Below are positions 27,271 through 35,597 of a DNA stretch of 64,000 nt, piece by piece (positions within the stretch are counted from its first letter, which is position 1; the number at the start of each line of letters is the position of its first letter). The notes under the pieces were generated by a model. That model did not search any database. It had not been told where the DNA came from and saw only the letters and a program-made list of their open reading frames with translations. Source of the DNA: Fodinibius saliphilus (GTDB lineage Bacteria > Bacteroidota > Rhodothermia > Balneolales > Balneolaceae). Location of the stretch: assembly GCF_005869845.1 (NCBI RefSeq), contig NZ_VAWF01000004.1:248001-312000 (forward strand). The letters are read 5' to 3'. The position numbers were made by a program, and so were the translations under genes.

Positions 27271-27304
27271 ACATAGCCTTTCTATTATTTCTCACGAGTC
27301 ATTT

Positions 27305-27332
27305 CGTCTTTTCCAATTAGTGATTCGTCTTT
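27305..27332 (+). promoter_or_regulatory. Tandem CGTCTT box before the flavoprotein gene
   Basis: TTCGTCTTTT and ATTCGTCTTTAAAG lie with first bases 21 bp apart, the downstream copy 43 bp before the start codon. The leader after it (AAACAGACTA) is shared with the box at 32405. It may be a SigZ promoter or a LytTR direct-repeat site. Confidence 0.6.
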
Positions 27333-27368
27333 AAAGTAGAAATCAATCCTAAAAACAGACTAGTTACA

Positions 27369-28733
27369 ATGAATACACAAGCTCCTGTAGCAATTATTGG
27401 TGCTGGCCCAGTTGGGCTGGCGGCAGCAGCTCACCTGATCGAACGAGGAAAGCAACCTATTATATTTGAGGCAGGCAATGAAATTGGATACTCCATTAAA
27501 CAATGGCAACATGTTCAACTTTTTTCTCCATGGGAATTTAATGTCGATAAAGCATCAAAAAGACTACTCCAAAAAGAAGGATGGGAGATGCCCCCCGAAG
27601 ATCAACTGCCAACGGGGAAAGAACTTCGCGAAGAGTATTTGCTACCCTTGGCTTCATTACCCACCATGCAATCCCAAATTAAACTAAATGCAGAAGTAAC
27701 AGCCGTAAGCAAAAAAAACTGGGATAAAGTAAAAGATTACGACCGAGAAAAATATCCATATGTACTCAAGGTGAAACTAGCTAAGGATCAAGAATATATA
27801 ATTGAAGCGAAGTCTGTAATTGATGCATCCGGAACTTGGTTTAATCCTAACCCTATAGGGTCCAGTGGTATTCCAGCACCTGGTGAAAAACATAACCAAG
27901 GATATATTGCATATGGTATCCCAGATGTTAAGGAGCGACTAAAGAAGGAGTATCAAAATAAGTCGGTCACTGTAGTAGGAAGTGGGCACTCTGCCATGCA
28001 GGTCGTACTGGATCTTCTGAAATTGCAAGAATCTCATCCTGAGACAAAAATACATTGGATTATGCGATCAACAAACTTAGATAAGGTTTTTGGGGGCGGT
28101 GAAGACGACCAACTTGAAGCTCGTGGAGAGCTAGGTATCCGAGCTCGAAAAGCGATAGAGAACGATCAGATCAAATTGCATACTCCTTTTCTCCTTCAAC
28201 GGATTGAGGAGATAGAAGATCATCCACATAATCTTAGGATAACAGGAGATCAAAATGGCAGTCAAAAATACTTTACCACTGATCGCATTGTCGGGACCAC
28301 TGGCTTTCGGCCAGATCTTAATATGATCCGTGAGGTACGAACCAATATCGATCCCGGCATTGAATCAGTGGGAGATCTTGCTCCTCTAATTGATCCTAAT
28401 ATCCATAGTTGTGGTACTGTTCATCCTCACGGGATAAATGAGCTCAAACATCCAGATGAAAACTTTTTTATAACTGGTATCAAAAGTTATGGACGGGCGC
28501 CTAACTTTTTGCTGGCAACTGGTTACGAACAAGTACGGTCTATTGCAGCTTATTTGACAGGTGACTACGAAGCAGCCAATTCCATTGAGTTAAATCTGCC
28601 GGATACCGGTGTCTGTTCAACTGATTTTATCCTGGATACCGAAAAAAACGGCAACTCTGAGAATAGCACAAATACTGGATGTTGTGGAACCAATAAACAA
28701 GAAACTCAACAAGAAAACGACTGCTCTTGTTAA
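27369..28733 (+). CDS. FAD/NAD(P)-dependent flavoprotein of a metalloid-resistance island
   Basis: An N-terminal dinucleotide-binding motif, AIIGAGPVGLAAAAHL (residues 8-23), and a second one, VTVVGSGHSAMQVVLDLL (about 199-216), identify a two-dinucleotide-binding flavoprotein resembling bacterial flavin monooxygenases. The C-terminus is Cys-rich: GCCGTNKQETQQENDCSC, which could bind soft metals or As(III). The partner MFS gene starts 4 bp after its stop. Similar flavoproteins occur in arsenic gene clusters (ArsO-like), but the reaction here is unproven. A tandem CGTCTT box precedes it. Confidence 0.8.
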   Translation: MNTQAPVAIIGAGPVGLAAAAHLIERGKQPIIFEAGNEIGYSIKQWQHVQLFSPWEFNVDKASKRLLQKEGWEMPPEDQLPTGKELREEYLLPLASLPTMQSQIKLNAEVTAVSKKNWDKVKDYDREKYPYVLKVKLAKDQEYIIEAKSVIDASGTWFNPNPIGSSGIPAPGEKHNQGYIAYGIPDVKERLKKEYQNKSVTVVGSGHSAMQVVLDLLKLQESHPETKIHWIMRSTNLDKVFGGGEDDQLEARGELGIRARKAIENDQIKLHTPFLLQRIEEIEDHPHNLRITGDQNGSQKYFTTDRIVGTTGFRPDLNMIREVRTNIDPGIESVGDLAPLIDPNIHSCGTVHPHGINELKHPDENFFITGIKSYGRAPNFLLATGYEQVRSIAAYLTGDYEAANSIELNLPDTGVCSTDFILDTEKNGNSENSTNTGCCGTNKQETQQENDCSC

Positions 28734-28737
28734 GAAG

Positions 28738-29958
28738 ATGATAAGTAAAATTAAATCACTACTTAAGACAACAAATAAAAAACAAATTCGGCTCGTAATA
28801 TACCTGTCAATTACCCAGCTAATTGGCTGGGGAACCTTATATTATGCTTTCTCTCTTTTTGTGGATCCATTACATACTACCTACGGATGGACTAAATCTG
28901 AGATCAATACTGCATTGACGTTAGGATTTATTACTTGGGCTGCTTCAGCTCCATTTATAGGTACTGCTCTTGACAGTTTTGGAGGCAGGAAAGTAATGAG
29001 CTTTGGGTCTTTACTTGGTGCAATTTCATTACTAGTATGGGCTCAAAGCTCCTCCCTTTTTATGCTTTATGGAGCTTGGATACTGATGGGGGTGGCTATG
29101 GCGTCAGCTCTCTATAAGCCTGCTTTTTATGTTTTGACAATGAGGTTTCCAGAGTCGTACAAAAAAGTAATCACTTGGTTGACACTTGCTGGTGGTTTTG
29201 CCAGCACCATTTTTATACCAGCAATAGAATTTGCTATCAATACTATTGGTTGGCACTATTCTCTGATAAGCATGGCAGCCTGTAACTTATTTATAGCAGT
29301 ACCCATTCATTTTTTAAAATTGCCTAGTAAAGACTCTTATAAAAAGCAAAGGACACCAAACAAAAAATTGCTTGATTTTCAGTTGTTCAAAGAGGACGAT
29401 TTCAAAGTCCAAACATTTTGGGGCCTCAATCTTTGGTTTGTTATTCTGAATAGCATAACTACAGGAATCACCTTTTTACTTATACCCTTGCTGTCTGAAG
29501 TTGGAACTGACCAAAGTATCATCATTTTCAGCTTTTCAATGATTGGACCAATGCAAGTTGTAGGCAGATTCATAATGATGTGGTTTGATAAAAATCTACA
29601 TGCTCTTAAAGTGGGAACGATCGTTACTTTGCTTGCACCTTTAGGTATTGCGTTTGCTGCCATTTTCCCCAAAAGTCTCATTGCTTTACTTTTATTCGCA
29701 ATATTTTTCGGAACCTCTAAGGGTATTATGACAATTATTAAAGGAACAATCGTGGCGGAACAAATGGACTTTTCAGTCTATGCTCGCACAAATGGATGGC
29801 TTGCTCTATTTTCTAAAATAGCAAAGGCCGTAACTCCTACAGCAATGGCTGGATTATGGGCATTGACCGGTGACCCAATTTTAACACTTGGTGTAATTGG
29901 ATTACTTGGAATTATTGCACCGCTGGGAATTTGGCTTGTAAAAAAAGATAATAACTAA
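28738..29958 (+). CDS. MFS transporter
   Basis: About twelve membrane helices are visible over 406 residues, with the MFS motif A region as DSFGGRKVMSFGSLLGA (about 80-96). The start used is the ATG 4 bp after the flavoprotein stop (MISKIKSLL); longer frames into the upstream gene have no signal to support them. It resembles oxalate/formate-antiporter-like MFS proteins found with flavoproteins in arsenic clusters. Export of an oxidised or modified toxic product made by the flavoprotein is a reasonable inference; substrate is not shown by sequence. Confidence 0.8.
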   Translation: MISKIKSLLKTTNKKQIRLVIYLSITQLIGWGTLYYAFSLFVDPLHTTYGWTKSEINTALTLGFITWAASAPFIGTALDSFGGRKVMSFGSLLGAISLLVWAQSSSLFMLYGAWILMGVAMASALYKPAFYVLTMRFPESYKKVITWLTLAGGFASTIFIPAIEFAINTIGWHYSLISMAACNLFIAVPIHFLKLPSKDSYKKQRTPNKKLLDFQLFKEDDFKVQTFWGLNLWFVILNSITTGITFLLIPLLSEVGTDQSIIIFSFSMIGPMQVVGRFIMMWFDKNLHALKVGTIVTLLAPLGIAFAAIFPKSLIALLLFAIFFGTSKGIMTIIKGTIVAEQMDFSVYARTNGWLALFSKIAKAVTPTAMAGLWALTGDPILTLGVIGLLGIIAPLGIWLVKKDNN

Positions 29959-29969
29959 TAATGAACATA

Positions 29970-30500
29970 CTACTTAGCTGATTCACAACCAATGATCTCT
30001 CCATGCTGATTGTATTTTAGCTGGCAGCAACGCTTTCGAAACTCAGCTAAAATAACACTACGTGCCTTCTGCACCCTCGATTTGAAGGTACTGTAAGGCA
30101 AGTCGAGGTAATTAGCTGCCTCTTTTTGAGTAAGGGATTTTGTAAAAACATCAAGCAAAATATCTTGTTGCTCTTGACTGTATTCTTCAATTAGCTCATA
30201 CAAACAGTCCGAAATTAATTCTATATCAGAAACCTGCTCGTGGAAATCAGTAGAATCGATAATTTCTGAATCAATAAGCGAATCTTCTTTTTTCTTTCGA
30301 GTATAATCAATAAGCGTATTTTGAGCTATTCTGAAGACCCAAGCCTCATGATTGTCTACATTTTTTAACTTTTCTTTATTACTTAAAACTTTATTGAATG
30401 TGTCCTGTGTCAGGTCTTTGGCCACTTCCCTTTTTCCCACCTGATCCAACAGGTAGTAACGAACTTCTTCAGAGTACTTTTTGTATAGTTCCTCAGTCAT
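29970..30500 (-). CDS. sigZ: RNA polymerase sigma factor, SigZ type (copy 1)
   Basis: A 176-residue ECF-type factor with region 2 (DLTQDTFNKVL...AWVFRIAQNTLIDYTRKK) and region 4 (LTQKEAANYLDLPYSTFKSRVQKAR). The C-terminal tail KRCCQLKYNQHGEIIGC, with a Cys pair and another Cys, is a hallmark of SigZ proteins and may sense metal or redox. It converges on the MFS gene with an 11-bp gap. No anti-sigma gene is adjacent. A perfect 16-bp palindrome lies 35 bp before the start codon and is shared with copy 2. Confidence 0.88.
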   Translation of the reverse strand: MTEELYKKYSEEVRYYLLDQVGKREVAKDLTQDTFNKVLSNKEKLKNVDNHEAWVFRIAQNTLIDYTRKKKEDSLIDSEIIDSTDFHEQVSDIELISDCLYELIEEYSQEQQDILLDVFTKSLTQKEAANYLDLPYSTFKSRVQKARSVILAEFRKRCCQLKYNQHGEIIGCESAK

Positions 30501-30535
30501 TACCGTGTGGTTTATTAGAATGAAATATTTATTAT

Positions 30536-30551
30536 ATCGTAAATTTACGAT
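30536..30551 (-). promoter_or_regulatory. Palindromic operator before sigZ copy 1
   Basis: ATCGTAAATTTACGAT is a perfect 16-bp palindrome. It ends exactly 35 bp before the sigZ start codon. A 14-of-16 match occupies the same position before sigZ copy 2, and the 35 bp between are also similar (AAATATT-CATT-TAATA). Confidence 0.7.
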
Positions 30552-31002
30552 GAAGCAAAATATTGTTTTAGCACATTTTACTTATCAATTGGCTTTTTAT
30601 GCATTACCGTAACATTTAAAAGACAAATAATTGAAAACTCATTACTACTTTGTAATAAAACATGTACTTGATGACGATCTATTCCCTTATAAAAAAGTTT
30701 TGCCGGTTTGTTATCAGCAAATACAATTCTTTGATATTTGCCTCTGCTGCATAAATTTTAAGCTTTTAAAATAGTCTTTTCACGAACACTCTCTGATGAT
30801 ATTCTATTGATACAACTAACAAATTCAAAAGGCTATGGGTAAAGAGTGACTCTATCCCAATAGGTCCTACTATTTACTCGTTATTCTCTATTATTAAATA
30901 ATGCTTAATATTCTAAACAAAAGTATCTTGATTGGGCAGTTCATATTTTCAATATAAGTTCAGGATTATAATAATCAACTTTTGCTTTTTTAATTGATAA
31001 CG
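30552..31002. other. Intergenic stretch without a gene
   Basis: I see no supported gene or RNA in this AT-rich stretch. It lies upstream of sigZ copy 1 and downstream of the DoxX-like gene. The only signals are the sigZ palindrome at one edge and the ATTTGAAGTCAAAT palindrome at the other. Confidence 0.4.
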
Positions 31003-31016
31003 ATTTGAAGTCAAAT
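31003..31016. promoter_or_regulatory. Palindrome ATTTGAAGTCAAAT
   Basis: A perfect ATTTGA-AG-TCAAAT palindrome, 20 bp after the stop of the DoxX-like gene. It is the second copy of the site found upstream of the LytTR gene at 25713-25726. Confidence 0.4.
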
Positions 31017-31035
31017 AAAACGCTTAATAATCTAT

Positions 31036-31440
31036 TTAAAATGTAGTCTTATAGTTTGGAAGGTTTTGAATATCAGGTCGCATTATCTCTAACAATGACT
31101 TTCCTGCTCTATTTACCAAAAGAAGCAACCCACCAATAAGGGATATATTTAAAAGTATTGCCGATGGAGGACTAGCTAAAAAAAGTAAGACAAGAACTCT
31201 ATCCCCAATAAGAATTGATAATGCATAATTATATTTATGCTTGACCAACAATAAGAATCCTGCTGCTATTTCAGTTAATGCAACAACAGCAAATGAATCT
31301 GGAATAATGGGTCCTAAAGTTTGGTTTAAAGATATATTAATGCTGGCTGGGGAAATACATTCCATAATTCCTAAACAAATGCATGTAAATGCAATACAAA
31401 ACCTACCTACTGTAGTTTTCTTCTCATTCATGATCTTCAT
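31036..31440 (-). CDS. Small DoxX-like membrane protein (copy 1)
   Basis: About four hydrophobic helices fill 134 residues, ending in MRPDIQNLPNYK. The tail matches the ending TDIENVPYYK of the membrane protein at 32462, and both have the same helix layout, so the two are diverged paralogues. The general look is DoxX/MauE-like, a family of quinone- or thiol-linked membrane proteins; the role is unknown. The ATG at 31431 (MNEKK) is as plausible as the first ATG, because it puts the CGTCTT box at the same distance as in the other units. Confidence 0.65.
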   Translation of the reverse strand: MKIMNEKKTTVGRFCIAFTCICLGIMECISPASINISLNQTLGPIIPDSFAVVALTEIAAGFLLLVKHKYNYALSILIGDRVLVLLFLASPPSAILLNISLIGGLLLLVNRAGKSLLEIMRPDIQNLPNYKTTF

Positions 31441-31459
31441 CTATATTCGTCTTTATTTA

Positions 31460-31486
31460 AAAGACGAATGAGATTAAAAAAAGACG
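31460..31486 (-). promoter_or_regulatory. Tandem CGTCTT box before DoxX-like copy 1
   Basis: On the minus strand TTCGTCTTTT and ATTCGTCTTTTAAA have first bases 20 bp apart. A third copy in inverse orientation gives a 10-bp inverted repeat (ATTCGTCTTT and AAAGACGAAT at 31445-31469) next to the start codon. Confidence 0.6.
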
Positions 31487-31668
31487 AAACGACTTAAATA
31501 CTTAATCAATCAGCTATTTAATAGGCTATTTCCTATTCAGTTCAGAAGAACAATCCAGTAGTTCTTAGTTAGCTTTAGCATTATTACAAATTAGATAATC
31601 AAAGGTAATTACCACAGGGACAACATAGGGACAAACAGAATTCTTCAATGCTATGGGATTAAAATAGA

Positions 31669-31968
31669 TATTCAACTTAGATCTGGAGGCTACAGATAAG
31701 GTGACAGAAAAAGACCTAAAGCGAGTGGCCAAGTGTTACAGGACCTAGCAAAGCATTCCCGGGAGTCTATTTATGGGGGAACAAACCAAGACGCCTTTGC
31801 CCAAGCCGATGATATTGAGACCAAAGCTGAAAATACGTTTAACTTTGAAGCCTCCGGTGAAGGGACACGCAAAGCCAATGAAAAATCTTCCGAATTGGTG
31901 GCCAGCCCCCGGGTGAGTCCTAATTCTAAGGAAACAGAAGGCCAAGAAATGAATGTTGCTAATTTTTA
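31669..31968 (+). pseudogene. Relic coding fragment with a frame change
   Basis: One frame reads NLDLEATDKVTEKDLKRVAK and then stops; the overlapping frame continues with SGQVLQDLAKHSRESIYGG and stays open to VANF. The first part is about 45 bp similar to the relic at 16062. The family is not recognised. No start codon with context precedes it, so a decayed gene is the best reading. The rest of the 1-kb gap up to 32400 shows nothing supportable. Confidence 0.35.
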
Positions 31969-32404
31969 ATCAAGGTACCCAAAAAATATGGCTGAAATTA
32001 CAAGTAGTAAACTGGCAAGCAACAAGGATTCAATGTTTGGCATAGATCCTGAGAATATTATTCGATAATTGTTGCCCCCTCTTTATTAGCTTATTAACAA
32101 ATTCATCAGCCACTGCAGTAAAATTAGCTCCTACTTCATCATCGGTATAATTTTTTATGAAAACCTCAGATGAATGGGGTTACTTCTTATCTTTCTTAGT
32201 AAACCAACAGACCTATTTGAACTTTATTCTACATGGATTTTCAATGGGTGTAATTCTTTGCCTTTCAGAATTAGAAATCTCCTACTCGGTTGTTTTCCTC
32301 TGTTTCATAGTATCGGTTTTTAATTCGACGTAATTACTATAGACGAAATAAAAAGACAAATAGATTTTCAGATAGTAGTTGCAGATAAAGATTTTTTAAA
32401 ATCT

Positions 32405-32431
32405 CGTCTTTTCATTTTCTCGTTCGTTTTT
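32405..32431 (+). promoter_or_regulatory. Tandem CGTCTT box before DoxX-like copy 2 operon
   Basis: CTCGTCTTTT and GTTCGTTTTTAAAG have first bases 20 bp apart; the downstream copy has one change (CGTTTTT). It is 37 bp before the ATG at 32462. The sequence after it (AAACAGACTA) matches the leader of the flavoprotein gene. Confidence 0.6.
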
Positions 32432-32461
32432 AAAGTGTCAACCGAAACAGACTATACCGAT

Positions 32462-32842
32462 ATGAAAGCGACAATAAATACTGCTGCACGATTTTTGATA
32501 GGAGGGTTTCAAACCGGTTATGGAATATGGCTACTGAAATATTTTTATCGAACTGATGTTCTCTCTGCACCTTTGGAAACGAATCTCCTATTAGGAATCG
32601 GGGGACTAGCCTTCTTAGCGGGACTATTCCTTTTTCTTGGCTATAAGGTGAATACAGCAGCAATTCTACTAATTGGTATAACAATAGGCACTATGCCGTT
32701 ATTCTCACATACCTTTCTAGATTTCTTTGAAAGTCTCGCCCATATAGCCGGGCTCCTGCTTTTAGTACAAAATGATTCAGGAGAAACCTTTTTGGAATAT
32801 GCCCAGACAGATATAGAAAATGTCCCCTACTACAAAATGTAA
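32462..32842 (+). CDS. Small DoxX-like membrane protein (copy 2)
   Basis: A 126-residue protein with about four membrane helices (FLIGGFQTGYGIWLL, LLLGIGGLAFLAGLFLFLG, AAILLIGITIGTM, HIAGLLLLV) and the tail TDIENVPYYKM shared with copy 1. The start chosen is the ATG giving MKATINTAARF; an upstream GTG lies inside the regulatory box. It is the first gene of a plus-strand unit with ArsN2, a thioredoxin-like protein and a permease, each separated by 11-25 bp. It may supply redox equivalents, but that is inference. Confidence 0.65.
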   Translation: MKATINTAARFLIGGFQTGYGIWLLKYFYRTDVLSAPLETNLLLGIGGLAFLAGLFLFLGYKVNTAAILLIGITIGTMPLFSHTFLDFFESLAHIAGLLLLVQNDSGETFLEYAQTDIENVPYYKM

Positions 32843-32867
32843 TCTAAACTATAAAACCTAGTCAATT

Positions 32868-33320
32868 ATGTTACCCAATAAACTAGATATTACTAAAGCC
32901 CAGAAAAAAGACTTGGAAAATGTTAAGCAACTACTTAGAAAATGCCAGCTACCGAGTAGTGATCTTACTAAACATCATATGGATCATTTCTTTTTGCTTA
33001 AGTCTGGAAATAAGATTCATGGAAGTGTAGGCCTAGAGATTTTCGAACCTTACGGGCTACTTCGATCATTGGCTATAAAGAAAGAAATGCGAGAGCAGGG
33101 TTATGGAAAACTATTGGTAAACCAAATAGAAAACTATGGCCACGAACAAGATATAAAACGAATTTACTTGCTTACCACTACTGCCCAAAACTTTTTCAAA
33201 AAGAATGATTATAGGAATATAAACCGGAATCGCATCCCTCAAAATGTAAAAAAGAGCAAAGAGTTTTCTTCTCTTTGCCCAGAATCAGCTGCTTCAATGG
33301 TCAAATACTTTAATAAATAA
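32868..33320 (+). CDS. arsN2: ArsN2-type GNAT N-acetyltransferase
   Basis: The 150-residue protein has the ArsN2 order of motifs: GSVGLEIFEPYGLLRSLAI (about 53-71), the acetyl-CoA loop REQGYGKLLV (about 77-86), IYLLTTTAQNFFKKNDY (about 102-118) and a late LCPESAASMVKYF. ArsN-type enzymes acetylate arsenical compounds, and ArsN2 genes are regularly found in ars clusters, although the substrate of ArsN2 itself is less certain. It is the strongest marker that this island deals with arsenic or organoarsenicals. It starts 25 bp after the DoxX-like gene. Confidence 0.82.
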   Translation: MLPNKLDITKAQKKDLENVKQLLRKCQLPSSDLTKHHMDHFFLLKSGNKIHGSVGLEIFEPYGLLRSLAIKKEMREQGYGKLLVNQIENYGHEQDIKRIYLLTTTAQNFFKKNDYRNINRNRIPQNVKKSKEFSSLCPESAASMVKYFNK

Positions 33321-33345
33321 TAAACAACAAAACACTTCTACTGTT

Positions 33346-33603
33346 ATGTGCATTGATATAAAAATTCTAAAATCATCTTGCTGTAAAACAACTGACTCTA
33401 TTATCACAGATCAACTAGAGGCTGCCTCGACTAACACAGGTACCAATTTTGATCTCGAAATCCTTTCTGACTTACAGGAAACCATGAAATATGGAGCAAT
33501 AAATTTTCCCTCTCTTGTGGTAAATGGAGAGGTGTATGACTATGCAGATTTCAACACCGTACAGGATTTAGAACTCATCCTTAAAAAACATTCTAACATA
33601 TAA
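33346..33603 (+). CDS. Thioredoxin-like small redox protein
   Basis: An 85-residue thioredoxin-fold protein of the kind encoded beside DUF318/ArsP permeases: IDIKILKSSCCKT at the N-terminus, then a cis-Pro loop INFPSLVVNGEV (about 60-71). The usual C-x-x-C is replaced by adjacent cysteines at about 12-13, so thiol-metalloid binding or transfer may matter more than classic disulfide exchange. Its stop is 11 bp before the permease start, supporting a joint function. Confidence 0.7.
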   Translation: MCIDIKILKSSCCKTTDSIITDQLEAASTNTGTNFDLEILSDLQETMKYGAINFPSLVVNGEVYDYADFNTVQDLELILKKHSNI

Positions 33604-33614
33604 GCTTACAGGTT

Positions 33615-34589
33615 ATGGAAACGTTTTTTGATCAGTTTATCTCACTGGCGGACTATTTAGTTTATGATGCGATAAATATATCCCGGGAGCTATGGTATGC
33701 TGAAGCGCTACACTTCTTCATTGCCAATTTTTCTAAAATTTTTGTACTCCTGGTCATTGCCATCTACATAATGAATCTCATCACTGATTACTTATCATAT
33801 GAACGAATTGGTGCCTATTTAGAAAAGAATAAACAATTAGGCACAGGAAATATTCTCGCATCCTCCCTGGGTGTTGTAAGCCCCTTCTGCTCCTGTTCTT
33901 CGGTCCCCTTATTTGTGAGCATGATGCAGGGCAGAGTCCCCTTGGGCATCTCGTTATCATTTTTGATTACTTCTCCCTTAGTAAACGAAGTGGCCATTGC
34001 AGTATTTTGGGCAACTTATGGTTGGAAAGTTACATTTATATATGTGGCTTCGGGAATTATTCTCGGCGTAATTGGAGGAATAACCCTAGAAAAACTGGGA
34101 TATGAAAAACATGTAGCCGATTGGATTAAGGACCTAAACTATAAGGAAACAACAGTTCAACAAGAATCCAGGACCTTTCGAGAGCGCCTTACAGATATTC
34201 ACCAGGAGGCCTCAACTACCATTATTAAATTAGTACCATATATTTTCGTTGGCATGGTTGCCGGTTCTTTAATTCATGGATATGTTCCCCGGTCATTTTT
34301 CCAGCACTACATGCCCGAAAACAGCCTATTTGCTGTCCCCTTGTCAGTCATTATGGCTATCCCACTCTATCTTGATGCAGTGAGTGTTCTGCCCGTTATT
34401 GAATCCTTAATTGGTAAAGGAGTACCTATGGGAACAGCAATTGCCTTTATGATGGGAGCTATTGGGTTATCCCTGCCAGAAGCACTACTGTTAAAGAAAG
34501 TGATGAAAAAGAAACTACTCATTGCATTCTTTACAACAATCGGCATAGGCATGGTTATATCCGGATACTTCTTTAACATGATATTTTAA
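33615..34589 (+). CDS. ArsP/YraQ-type permease (DUF318)
   Basis: About eight membrane helices over 324 residues, with the family signature GVVSPFCSCSSVPLFVSMM (about 95-113; the FCSCSSVP Cys pair is diagnostic) and the second motif YLDAVSVLPV near 253-262. ArsP members export trivalent organoarsenicals such as methylarsenite. The adjacent thioredoxin-like protein and ArsN2 fit this. Other members of the wider family are linked to other metals, so the substrate stays open. It is followed after 89 bp by sigZ copy 2. Confidence 0.83.
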   Translation: METFFDQFISLADYLVYDAINISRELWYAEALHFFIANFSKIFVLLVIAIYIMNLITDYLSYERIGAYLEKNKQLGTGNILASSLGVVSPFCSCSSVPLFVSMMQGRVPLGISLSFLITSPLVNEVAIAVFWATYGWKVTFIYVASGIILGVIGGITLEKLGYEKHVADWIKDLNYKETTVQQESRTFRERLTDIHQEASTTIIKLVPYIFVGMVAGSLIHGYVPRSFFQHYMPENSLFAVPLSVIMAIPLYLDAVSVLPVIESLIGKGVPMGTAIAFMMGAIGLSLPEALLLKKVMKKKLLIAFFTTIGIGMVISGYFFNMIF

Positions 34590-34627
34590 CACTCATAATA
34601 ATGAATGTATAGCACCAATTTGATTTA

Positions 34628-34643
34628 ATCGCAAAATTACGAT
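34628..34643 (+). promoter_or_regulatory. Palindromic operator before sigZ copy 2
   Basis: ATCGCAAAATTACGAT matches the perfect palindrome before sigZ copy 1 at 14 of 16 bases and also ends exactly 35 bp before the start codon. The intervening 35 bp keep AAATATTCATTTTAATA-like sequence. Confidence 0.7.
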
Positions 34644-34678
34644 AATATAAATATTCATTTTAATACAACCCTAAGAAG

Positions 34679-35212
34679 ATGACTGAGCAACTATGGATGC
34701 AATATTCCGATCCGATATGCAACTACTTTAAAAAAAGAACGGGTGATCGAGCACTTTCCTGTGACCTAATGCAAGACACCTTTACTAAGATTGTGGATCA
34801 CAGGAAGCAGCTGGATGATATTGATAACCCCAAAGGGTGGATCTATCGCATAGCGCGAAACCTGCTTATTGATTACAGGCGAAAGATGAAAGAAACTTCA
34901 ATATCTGATGACAATTTAGCTGCCTTAACTATGGATGTGGAAAATACGGATTCTAATGTCAATGATATTGCAGAATGCTTGCATCAACTTATTAACGAGT
35001 ATGAAGGTAGTGACCAAAAGATCTTATCTCATGTATTTAAAAAATCAATAACTCAAAAAGAAATGGCTCAATACCTAGAAATACCATACAGCACATTTAA
35101 ATCACGAGTTCAAAAAGCCAGAAAAGAAATCATTGATGAATTCAACAAGCGTTGCTGTAAATTAAGGTATGATAATAACGATCGTATTATTGGTTGTGCT
35201 CCAACCAACTAA
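34679..35212 (+). CDS. sigZ: RNA polymerase sigma factor, SigZ type (copy 2)
   Basis: A paralogue of copy 1 with the same layout: DLMQDTFTKIVDHRKQL and GWIYRIARNLLIDYRRK for region 2, ITQKEMAQYLEIPYSTFKSRVQKAR for region 4, and the SigZ tail KRCCKLRYDNNDRIIGC with conserved cysteines. It lies at the end of the permease unit with its own conserved upstream palindrome. Two sigZ genes at the two edges of one resistance island suggest that they control it or each other. Confidence 0.88.
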   Translation: MTEQLWMQYSDPICNYFKKRTGDRALSCDLMQDTFTKIVDHRKQLDDIDNPKGWIYRIARNLLIDYRRKMKETSISDDNLAALTMDVENTDSNVNDIAECLHQLINEYEGSDQKILSHVFKKSITQKEMAQYLEIPYSTFKSRVQKARKEIIDEFNKRCCKLRYDNNDRIIGCAPTN

Positions 35213-35597
35213 TAAATAGAGGTTTTATCGCATGATTCATATCAAGTTGCTGCTAGCGATTGCCCAATTCAGATTTTATACGGCTTATGAGGAGCCCGTT
35301 TACGATGTGTATTTTTGATGATGCAATCAGCCATAGCTGACGCTTTATAACAAAAAACTGACTGTGGACTTAAGTAACATATTTTACCATTACATTGCAT
35401 TTTAAAAAATCTTGAAATTGAATTTCAAAACCGATTTTTGCACCTTCCCATAAATACACATAGACACTCATAAAACTTGAAATATATTCTACTTGTCATT
35501 GTAAGTATCGCCATCGACACCAACCCTCACTGAAATTTTGTATCATAGGGTTCTACCATCCAATCGAAATACGACCAACAATAACAGGGAGGGATGT
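35213..35597. other. Intergenic stretch without a gene
   Basis: I see no supported gene or RNA between sigZ copy 2 and the SRAP gene. A purine-rich GGGAGGG ribosome-binding site just before 35598 belongs to the next gene. Confidence 0.45.
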
